From the NCBI GenBank assembly GCA_039800165.1, contig JBDLRH010000071.1, positions 1 to 6,166 on the forward strand: DNA of 6,166 nucleotides, given 5' to 3'. Shown here piece after piece: positions 1-4,772 of this stretch. The notes under the pieces were generated by a model. It was not told the DNA's origin. It did no database searches and worked only from the letters and a program-made list of their open reading frames with translations. A program made the position numbers and the translations under genes. The stretch comes from JBDLRH01 sp039800165 (GTDB lineage Bacteria; Pseudomonadota; Gammaproteobacteria; Burkholderiales; Burkholderiaceae_C). How positions within the stretch are numbered: the first letter of the stretch is position 1; each line of letters begins with the position of its first letter.

Positions 1-97
1 GATGCGCGCGGGCAAGAGCGACTTTGCCGATGTCGCCATCTACGGCGGCATCCTCGCGGTGCTGCTGGGCTGGCGTGTGTGGCGCTGGTTGCGGTGA
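1..97 (+). CDS. msrQ: C-terminal end of a membrane protein, probably MsrQ (partial)
   Basis: The window opens inside a reading frame whose codons begin at base 2 and end with TGA at 95-97, so only the last 31 residues are visible. They read as a short charged/polar stretch (RAGKSDFADV), a hydrophobic helix (about residues 11-24 of the fragment, containing LAVLLGW) and a basic tail (RVWRWLR). This resembles the extreme C-terminus of MsrQ/YedZ, where a Lys-Asp loop is followed by a final transmembrane helix ending in LLxxR. MsrQ is the heme-binding inner-membrane subunit that feeds electrons to the periplasmic molybdopterin enzyme MsrP for repair of oxidised methionine. In Bordetella and relatives msrP-msrQ lie beside lysA, which supports the call. 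It converges on lysA with a 40-bp gap. The fragment is short, so another small membrane protein cannot be excluded. Confidence 0.55.
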   Translation, partial: MRAGKSDFADVAIYGGILAVLLGWRVWRWLR

Positions 98-117
98 GCG
101 TGCGGCACAGCGCGCGG

Positions 118-135
118 CCAAGCCCCCGGGCTGAT
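118..135 (+). terminator. Weak GC hairpin between convergent msrQ and lysA
   Basis: The 40-bp gap between the two convergent stop codons contains a self-complementary run, AGCCCCCGGGCT at 121-132, followed on the + strand by GATTTCT. As RNA it could form only a 4-bp stem with a 4-nt loop, and the following T-run is interrupted. It is the only candidate transcription-end signal here, and it is weak. Confidence 0.25.
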
Positions 136-137
136 TT

Positions 138-1460
138 CTAGAGCGTGCGCTCCGAGCGCATCTGCTCGGCCACCGTCTCGCGCTCGCGGATCAGGTGCGC
201 CTGCTTGCCATCGACCAGCACCTCTGCCGCGCGGCCGCGGCTGTTGTAGTTGCTGGCCATGCTCATGCAGTAGGCGCCTGCCGACAGCACCGCCAACAGG
301 TCGCCTGGCTGCACGGACAGGTCGCGGTCGTGCCCCAGCCAGTCGCCGCTTTCGCAGACCGGGCCGACCACCTCCCAGGTCTGCTGTGGTGCCGATGCGG
401 TCGCTGCCACCGGCACGTCCACAGGAACATCCACTGGAACAATCGCGTGCCAGGCCTCGTACATCGCCGGGCGCGGCAGGTCGTTCATCGCCGCATCCAC
501 GATGCAGAAGTTCTTCTCGCCGCCAGCCTTGAGGTACAGCACCTCGGTCACGCACACGCCCGCGTTGCCCACCAGCGAACGGCCGGGCTCGATCATCAGC
601 AGGCGCTGCCCGTAGCCGCGCGCGTCGAGCTTGGACAGCAGCTGGCCCCACAGCGCGTCGGCCGCAGGCGGCGTGTCGCCGCGGTAGTTGATGCCCAGCC
701 CGCCGCCGAAGTCGATGTGGTGGATGGGAATGCCGGCCGCCTCGATCGCATCCACCAGATCCAGCACCCGGTCCATCGCGTCGAGGTAGGGGTCGGCCTC
801 GGTGATCTGCGAGCCGATGTGGCAGTCGATTCCCACCACGTGCAGGCCCGGCAGCGCCGCGGCACGCTGGTAGGTGGCCAGTGCCCGGTCGTGGGCCACG
901 CCGAACTTGTTGCCCTTGAGGCCGGTGGAGATGTAGGGGTGCGTCTTCGGGTCCACATCCGGATTCACGCGGATGCTGACCGGCGCCGTGCGGCCCACCG
1001 ACTGCGCCACCGCGCTCAGCACCTCAAGTTCGGCGTCGCTTTCCACGTTGAAGCAGCCGATGCCCGCTTCGAGCGCACGGCGCATCTCGGCGCGCGTCTT
1101 GCCCACGCCGGAGAAGATCACCTTGGCCGGATCGCCGCCGGCAGCCAGCACCCGCTCGAGTTCGCCGCCCGAGACGATGTCAAAGCCGCAACCGGCCTGC
1201 GCAAACACCTGCAGCACGCCCAGGGTGGAGTTGGCCTTCATCGCGTAGCAGATCTGCGCCTTGCGGCCGGCAAAGCCGCGCTGGTAGGCGGCCAGCGCCT
1301 CCAGCATGGCGGCCTTGGAATACACAAACAGGGGCGTGCCGAACTCGCGCGCCAGCGCATCCAGCGCCACCTGCTCGACATGCAGTCGGGTGGCGGCGCC
1401 CGCAGGGGTGTTCGCAGCGCGGTAGGCCACATGCGGGTGGCCGGGCAGAAGGTCAGTCAT
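138..1460 (-). CDS. lysA: Diaminopimelate decarboxylase (LysA)
   Basis: This PLP-dependent, fold-type III decarboxylase converts meso-2,6-diaminopimelate to L-lysine plus CO2, the last step of lysine synthesis, in the cytoplasm. The 440-residue protein has the usual two parts. An alanine-racemase-like barrel covers roughly residues 45-300 and a C-terminal beta domain roughly 300-415. Visible motifs are the PLP lysine K75 in CYAMKAN, H214 in HIGSQ (ring stacking), the phosphate-binding glycine loop GGGLGI at 252-257, EPGR at 291-294, the catalytic CESGD at 369-373 contributed across the dimer, and AGAY at 394-397. All key residues are present. The family is usually about 410-425 residues. The extra length is largely a VPVD repeat and Ala/Gln-rich linker at 341-361. 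The ATG start is 6 bp after the lptM stop, without a clear Shine-Dalgarno sequence, so translation is probably coupled to lptM. The stop codon is TAG. Confidence 0.97.
   Translation of the reverse strand: MTDLLPGHPHVAYRAANTPAGAATRLHVEQVALDALAREFGTPLFVYSKAAMLEALAAYQRGFAGRKAQICYAMKANSTLGVLQVFAQAGCGFDIVSGGELERVLAAGGDPAKVIFSGVGKTRAEMRRALEAGIGCFNVESDAELEVLSAVAQSVGRTAPVSIRVNPDVDPKTHPYISTGLKGNKFGVAHDRALATYQRAAALPGLHVVGIDCHIGSQITEADPYLDAMDRVLDLVDAIEAAGIPIHHIDFGGGLGINYRGDTPPAADALWGQLLSKLDARGYGQRLLMIEPGRSLVGNAGVCVTEVLYLKAGGEKNFCIVDAAMNDLPRPAMYEAWHAIVPVDVPVDVPVAATASAPQQTWEVVGPVCESGDWLGHDRDLSVQPGDLLAVLSAGAYCMSMASNYNSRGRAAEVLVDGKQAHLIRERETVAEQMRSERTL
405..440 (-). repeat. Three 12-bp tandem units inside lysA (VPVD-VPVD-VPVA)
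   Basis: Codons 341-352 of lysA form three consecutive 12-bp units encoding VPVD, VPVD and VPVA. The units differ mainly at third positions (GTT CCA GTG GAT, GTT CCT GTG GAC, GTG CCG GTG GCA). The repeat lies in the loop before the CESGD active-site segment, where length varies between homologues. Confidence 0.75.
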
Positions 1461-1466
1461 CGGGCG

Positions 1467-1685
1467 TCAGGGGGTGGAAGGCGCGTTGCGCCGCGCAGGC
1501 GACAGCGTTTCGGGCAGCGTCGCGCGCTGGGCAGCGGCCGGGTCGGTGGGCAGCACCAGCGGGCCCTTTTGCCCGCAACCGGCGGCCGACAGCAGCGCGC
1601 ACAGGCCCACCGCAGCCAGGGAGACTCGCCAGAGCCGCGCTGCCGCAGGGCGGTCGCTGCATAGAATCGCGGCTCGCTTGCGCAT
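1467..1685 (-). CDS. lptM: LptM-type outer-membrane lipoprotein (YifL/LppL family)
   Basis: This 72-residue lipoprotein precursor has a basic N-terminus rich in Arg, a hydrophobic core at about residues 21-35, and a lipobox-like AAGC with the lipidated cysteine at C37. Directly after it comes the family signature CGQKGPLVLP (37-46), then a Pro/Ala-rich disordered tail. LptM proteins share CGxKGPLxxP; in E. coli LptM binds the LPS translocon LptD-LptE and promotes its correct disulfide maturation. The mature protein would have about 36 residues, short as expected. The n-region is rather long at 20 residues, but no other start codon exists between M1 and the hydrophobic core. The gene precedes lysA by 6 bp and is divergent from cyaY. 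The same cyaY/lptM/lysine-pathway order occurs in Pseudomonas (lysA) and E. coli (dapF). No Shine-Dalgarno sequence is visible. Confidence 0.9.
   Translation of the reverse strand: MRKRAAILCSDRPAAARLWRVSLAAVGLCALLSAAGCGQKGPLVLPTDPAAAQRATLPETLSPARRNAPSTP
1662..1667 (+). promoter_or_regulatory. Candidate -10 box for cyaY (TAGAAT)
   Basis: TAGAAT matches five of six bases of the sigma-70 -10 consensus and lies inside the lptM coding region, 30 bp upstream of the cyaY ATG. A start near 1674 would give a leader of about 24 nt. No convincing -35 element is seen at 16-18 bp spacing (best CTGCCG at 1640-1645), so this is tentative. Confidence 0.35.
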
Positions 1686-1691
1686 GGGCAA

Positions 1692-1697
1692 ATTGTA
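1692..1697 (-). promoter_or_regulatory. Candidate -10 box for lptM-lysA (TACAAT), possibly leaderless
   Basis: On the minus strand the 12-bp gap between the lptM and cyaY start codons contains TACAAT, which matches five of six bases of TATAAT. Only six bases separate it from the lptM ATG, so the expected start point would be the A of that ATG, giving a leaderless mRNA. The -35 position would lie inside cyaY, near 1715-1720, and reads TCCATG, a poor match. Confidence 0.4.
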
Positions 1698-2030
1698 ATG
1701 ACCGACCTTGAATACATGGACCGCGCCGAGGCGCTGCTGAAGCATGTGGAGGCTGCCTGTGACCGCATCAATGCCGACACCGACGCCGACATCGACAACC
1801 AGCGCGTGGGCGGCATGATCACGCTCGTGTTTCGCAACCGGTCGCAAATCATCATCAACCTGCAAAAGCCGCTGCAAGAGGTGTGGCTGGCCGCGCGCGC
1901 AGGTGGCTTTCACTACAAGTTCGATGGCGCCGCCTGGCAGGACACCAAGGGCCAGGGCGAATTTCTGGCGCACCTGAGCCGCTACGCGAGCGAGCAGTCG
2001 GGGCAGGCGCTGGACTTCACGCGGGCCTGA
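1698..2030 (+). CDS. cyaY: Iron-sulfur cluster assembly protein CyaY (bacterial frataxin)
   Basis: This 110-residue cytoplasmic protein is the bacterial frataxin. It binds iron through an acidic N-terminal helix and modulates IscS/IscU iron-sulfur cluster assembly. Visible features are the helix-1 start MTDLEYMDRAEALL, an acidic ridge with the segment DADIDNQR at 28-35, a beta-sheet core including GGMITLVF and NRSQIIINLQKPLQEVWLA, and a second helix in the segment DTKGQGEFLAHLSRYASEQ. The NRSQIIINxQxPxxxxWxA motif is the family hallmark. Length is normal for the family (about 105-110). The gene is divergent from lptM with only 12 bp between start codons and has no recognisable Shine-Dalgarno sequence. 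It converges with mrcA, leaving 22 bp between stop codons. Confidence 0.96.
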   Translation: MTDLEYMDRAEALLKHVEAACDRINADTDADIDNQRVGGMITLVFRNRSQIIINLQKPLQEVWLAARAGGFHYKFDGAAWQDTKGQGEFLAHLSRYASEQSGQALDFTRA

Positions 2031-2037
2031 TGCGGCG

Positions 2038-2052
2038 GCCGGCAGCGCCGGC
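2038..2052. terminator. GC stem-loop between convergent cyaY and mrcA
   Basis: The 22-bp gap between the cyaY and mrcA stop codons holds GCCGGC, a 3-nt loop AGC, and GCCGGC again, a symmetric 6-bp stem readable from both strands. Neither side has a T-tract, so it is not a canonical Rho-independent terminator. It may stall polymerase or protect the 3' ends of both converging messages. Confidence 0.35.
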
Positions 2053-4428
2053 TCAGTTGCGGAACAGGTCCAGGATGCTGCGGCGCTCGTCGGCGCTGGG
2101 CAGCCCGACACGGCCCGCTTCGCCGCCCTTGCTGTCGCCCAGGCTGGTGACGCCGCCACCGCGCGCGAACTCGTCGTAGTACCAGTCGCCGCTCACGCTG
2201 ACCACGCCCTCGGGGGGCGTGTACTCCGACACCGGCACGCCCTTGAGCGCGGTTTCCATGAAGCTGATCCACACCGGAAGGCTGAGGCCCCCGCCGGTTT
2301 CGCGGTCGCCCAGCGAGCGCGGGTTGTCGTAGCCCATCCAGACCACCGCCACGTTGGTGGGGTGGTAGCCGGCAAACCAGGTGTCGATGGAATCATTGGT
2401 GGTGCCGGTCTTGCCGTACAGGTCGGGCCGCTGCAGCGTGGCCTGTGCGCGCGCCGCGGTACCTGCGCGGGTGATCTCCTGCAGCAGGCGGCTCATCACA
2501 AACGCGTTGCGTGGCGCCACCGCGCGCACCGCGTCGTCAAGCTGCGGCGGCTCGACCTGCACCAGCAGCTTGCCCTTCTGGTCGGTGATGCGGGTGATGA
2601 TCCACGGGCTGATGCGGTAGCCGCCGTTGGCAAACACCGCATAGCCGCTGGCCAGCTGCATCGGCGTGACCGACCCGGCGCCCAATGCCATCGTCAGGTA
2701 GGGCGGATGGCGCTCGGCCTCGAACCCAAAGCGGGTGATCCAGTTCTGCGCGTTCTGGGTGCCCACCGACTGCAGCACCCGGATCGACACCATGTTCTTG
2801 GACTTGGCCAGCGCGGTGTGCAGCGGCATCGGCCCTTCGAACTTGCCGTCGTAGTTCTTGGGTTCCCACGGCTGCCCGCCGGTGACGCTGGCATCGAAGA
2901 ACAGCGGTGAGTCGGGCACCATGGTGGTGGGCGTGAAGCCCTTCTCCAGCGCGGCCGAGTAGATGAAGGGCTTGAAGCTCGAACCCGGCTGGCGCCAGGC
3001 CTGGGTGACATGGTTGAACTTGTTCTTGGCAAAGTCGAAGCCGCCGACCATCGCCCGCACCGCACCGTCGCGCGGATCAAGCGACACAAAGGCGCCCTCG
3101 ACCTCGGGCAGCTGCGTGATCTCCCAGCCCCCCTTGGGCAGCCGGACCACGCGGATCACCGCGCCCGGGCGGATCTTGATCTTCGGCGGTGCATTGGCCT
3201 GCAGACCCGATTGCGCAGGCTTGAGGCCTTCGCCGGTGATCTCGAACTGCTCGCCGTTGCCGCGCACCGCGACGATCTTCTTCGGGTCGGCCTTGAGCAC
3301 CACCGCAGAGAGCACGTCGCCGTTGTCGGGGCGCTCGGCCAGCGCCTCGTCGATCGCGTCGTCGAGCTCCTTGGGGTCGGCAGGCAGCTCGATGAACTTC
3401 TCGGGGCCGCGGTAAATCTGGCGGCGCTCGTAGTCCATGATGCCGCGGCGCAGTGCCTTGTAGGCGGCGTCCTGCTGGTCGGCGCGCACGGTGGTGTAGA
3501 CGTTCAGGCCGCGGGTGTAGGTCTCATCGCCGTACTGGGCAAAGACCAGCTGCCGCACCGTCTCGGCCACGTATTCGGCGTGGATGCGTCCGTCATCGCT
3601 GCCCGCGCGGATCTTCAGCGGCTGCTTCTTCGCGACCTCGGCCTGCGCTTCGGTGATGAAGCCGTTGTCGAGCATGCGCTCGATGATGTGCAGCTGCCGG
3701 GCGCGGGCACGCCGCGGGTTGCTGACCGGGTTGTAGGCCGACGGCGCCTTGGGCAGGCCGGCCAGCATGGCGGCTTCGGCCACGGTGATCTCCTGCAGCG
3801 GCTTGCCGAAGTAGGTTTCGGAAGCGGCAGCAAAGCCGTAGGCGCGCTGACCCAGGAAGATCTGGTTCATGTAGATCTCGAGGATCTGGTCCTTGCTGAG
3901 CAGGTGCTCGAGCTTGAAGGTCAGCAGGATCTCGTAGATCTTGCGCATGAAGGTCTTCTCGGAGCTGAGATAGACGTTGCGCGCTACCTGCATGGTGATG
4001 GTGGACGCGCCCTGGCTCTTGAGCCGCCCCACGTTGGCCAGCCCCGCGCGCACCACGCCCACATAGTCCACCCCGCCGTGCTGGTAGAAGCGCGCGTCTT
4101 CGATGGCCAGCACCGCATCCTTCATCACCTTGGGGATCTGGGCGATCGGCGTCAGGCTGCGCCGCTCCTCACCGAATTCGCCGAGCAGCACGCCGTCGGA
4201 CGAATACACCCGCAGCGGCAGCTTGGGCCGGTAGTCGGAGATGTCGGCGATGTCCGGCAGGTTCGGGTAGGCCACCGCCAGCGCGAGCAGCACCACCATC
4301 AGCAGCGCGCCCAGTGCCGCCGAGCCGAGCGCAGCCGCCCAGGCCAGGCCACGCAGGGCGAGCCTTCCCCATGACTGCGGGGCGCGGGGGGCGGCGGAAG
4401 CCTGCGGACCGTCGGTTGGAGGAGGCAT
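2053..4428 (-). CDS. mrcA: Penicillin-binding protein 1A, bifunctional class A PBP
   Basis: This 791-residue inner-membrane protein polymerises lipid II into glycan strands and cross-links the stem peptides in the periplasm (it is also called ponA). A short cytoplasmic tail is followed by one transmembrane helix at about 26-54. The GT51 glycosyltransferase domain (about 75-250) shows EDARFYQHGG with catalytic E110, the GASTITMQVARN block at 140-151, RKIYEILLTFKLE at 162-174 and ILEIYMNQIFLG at 182-193. An OB-like insert spans roughly 315-440. The transpeptidase domain (about 445-720) has all three penicillin-binding motifs: SSFK at 483-486 with nucleophile S483, SKN at 543-545 and KTGTT at 673-677. 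A glycine-rich tail follows near 757-772. Length is typical of betaproteobacterial PBP1a, slightly shorter than E. coli PBP1a. The ATG start is preceded by only a weak Shine-Dalgarno (GGTAAAG). The gene is divergent from pilM, as in many betaproteobacteria. Both active sites look intact. Confidence 0.97.
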   Translation of the reverse strand: MPPPTDGPQASAAPRAPQSWGRLALRGLAWAAALGSAALGALLMVVLLALAVAYPNLPDIADISDYRPKLPLRVYSSDGVLLGEFGEERRSLTPIAQIPKVMKDAVLAIEDARFYQHGGVDYVGVVRAGLANVGRLKSQGASTITMQVARNVYLSSEKTFMRKIYEILLTFKLEHLLSKDQILEIYMNQIFLGQRAYGFAAASETYFGKPLQEITVAEAAMLAGLPKAPSAYNPVSNPRRARARQLHIIERMLDNGFITEAQAEVAKKQPLKIRAGSDDGRIHAEYVAETVRQLVFAQYGDETYTRGLNVYTTVRADQQDAAYKALRRGIMDYERRQIYRGPEKFIELPADPKELDDAIDEALAERPDNGDVLSAVVLKADPKKIVAVRGNGEQFEITGEGLKPAQSGLQANAPPKIKIRPGAVIRVVRLPKGGWEITQLPEVEGAFVSLDPRDGAVRAMVGGFDFAKNKFNHVTQAWRQPGSSFKPFIYSAALEKGFTPTTMVPDSPLFFDASVTGGQPWEPKNYDGKFEGPMPLHTALAKSKNMVSIRVLQSVGTQNAQNWITRFGFEAERHPPYLTMALGAGSVTPMQLASGYAVFANGGYRISPWIITRITDQKGKLLVQVEPPQLDDAVRAVAPRNAFVMSRLLQEITRAGTAARAQATLQRPDLYGKTGTTNDSIDTWFAGYHPTNVAVVWMGYDNPRSLGDRETGGGLSLPVWISFMETALKGVPVSEYTPPEGVVSVSGDWYYDEFARGGGVTSLGDSKGGEAGRVGLPSADERRSILDLFRN

Positions 4429-4584
4429 CTTTACCGGGTGGAAACTTGGGCGGCGTTTCGCGGTTCGCGCGAAGTCACAGGGATGGGCGAGGCGCCTGCC
4501 AGCACGGCAGCATGGCGCGAGCGTAGCGGCAGCGACAACGGCAGCGCGTCAGAGGGCGAGGGCGGTGCGCGCATGCGATGCCAA

Positions 4585-4590
4585 ATTATA
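4585..4590 (-). promoter_or_regulatory. Candidate -10 box for mrcA (perfect TATAAT)
   Basis: The minus strand reads TATAAT exactly, a perfect sigma-70 -10 hexamer that stands out in very GC-rich DNA. No good -35 is found 16-18 bp upstream (CAGGGT at 17 bp). Transcription would start near 4578 and give mrcA a leader of about 150 nt. Confidence 0.5.
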
Positions 4591-4604
4591 GGAAGCGAAG
4601 GCGC

Positions 4605-4624
4605 CCGACCCTGCGTCGGTTTTT
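4605..4624 (+). terminator. Terminator-like hairpin with T5 tail upstream of pilM
   Basis: On the + strand, CCGAC at 4605-4609, a 5-nt loop CCTGC and GTCGG at 4615-4619 form a perfect 5-bp GC-rich stem followed directly by TTTTT at 4620-4624. This has the layout of a short Rho-independent terminator. There is no recognisable + strand gene immediately upstream, so it would end a leader, a small RNA or transcription leaking out of the region antisense to mrcA. The stem is short, so function is uncertain. Confidence 0.4.
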
Positions 4625-4658
4625 GACAACGACGGTGCCGCAGCCCCTTAGCAAAGAT

Positions 4659-4723
4659 GCCGAAACGCGGATCACCCTGCTACTATCCATGCAAGTTGAA
4701 ACACTCTAATACAAGGTTTCGGC
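4659..4723. repeat. 8-bp inverted repeat flanking the putative pilM promoter
   Basis: GCCGAAAC at 4659-4666 is matched exactly by its reverse complement GTTTCGGC at 4716-4723, with 49 bases between. The enclosed DNA is the most AT-rich stretch of the intergenic region and contains the promoter-like hexamers TACTAT and TCTAAT. The arms could be paired operator half-sites or a long-range RNA stem, but an 8-bp match in this much sequence may be chance. Confidence 0.35.
4681..4710 (+). promoter_or_regulatory. Possible pilM promoter region
   Basis: Two hexamers resemble a -10 box: TACTAT at 4681-4686 (four of six) and TCTAAT at 4705-4710 (five of six), in a local AT-rich island about 60-90 bp before pilM. 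Neither has a good -35 at the right spacing. The clear TTGACA at 4623-4628 is too far from both, and no -10 follows it at 16-19 bp. The promoter cannot be fixed by eye. Confidence 0.3.
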
Positions 4724-4760
4724 GTGCTGCAGCAGTGGCAGCGCGTCGCGGAGGTGCGCT

Positions 4761-4767
4761 GGGGGAG
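4761..4767 (+). promoter_or_regulatory. Ribosome binding site of pilM, deciding its GTG start
   Basis: GGGGGAG ends 5 nt before the GTG at 4773 and is the strongest Shine-Dalgarno match in the window. The ATG at 4768 directly abuts it, with no spacing, and reaches a TGA after three codons in another frame, so GTG at 4773 is the better start. Confidence 0.75.
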
Positions 4768-4772
4768 ATGAG

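Larger units (their letters stand above)
4429..4772. other. Intergenic region between divergent mrcA and pilM (344 bp)
   Basis: I see no convincing gene here. The mrcA-proximal half (4429-4580) is GC-rich with three copies of CGGCAGC (4505, 4527, 4539) and a small hairpin CTGCC-AGCAC-GGCAG at 4496-4510. The middle holds a minus-strand TATAAT box (4585-4590) and a plus-strand hairpin with five Ts (4605-4624). The pilM-proximal part has an AT-rich promoter-like stretch (about 4681-4720) flanked by an 8-bp inverted repeat, then the pilM ribosome binding site. Short open frames here look random: they lack ribosome binding sites and their composition resembles neither neighbour. Confidence 0.7.

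Noticed and set aside
596..958. 120-codon minus-strand frame inside lysA
   Set aside because: It is an alternate frame of lysA, Arg/Ser/Thr/Trp-rich with no family resemblance. The lysA frame carries all catalytic motifs.
195..1664. Long open frame of 489 codons on the + strand opposite lysA and lptM
   Set aside because: It is antisense to two clearly recognised genes, its product is Arg/His/Ala/Gln-rich with no recognisable domain, and such frames arise routinely opposite high-GC genes.
1467..2159. 230-codon minus-strand frame ending at the lptM stop, a possible longer protein
   Set aside because: The part upstream of 1685 is antisense to cyaY. The real gene starts at the ATG at 1683-1685, which gives a lipoprotein signal peptide of normal layout.
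3010..4374. Long open frame of 454 codons on the + strand opposite mrcA
   Set aside because: It is fully antisense to mrcA, which has intact catalytic motifs. The translation is low-complexity His/Leu/Gly/Arg-rich without a known fold, and there is no ribosome binding site.
4438..4626. 62-codon + strand frame in the mrcA-pilM gap
   Set aside because: It has a GTG start without a ribosome binding site, runs through the mrcA leader and the hairpin, and has Gly/Ser/Glu/Arg composition with no recognisable motif.
4623..4628. Perfect -35 hexamer TTGACA upstream of pilM
   Set aside because: No acceptable -10 hexamer follows at 16-19 bp (CCTTAG or CTTAGC only), and the hexamer partly overlaps the T-run of the hairpin. 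I do not call it a promoter.
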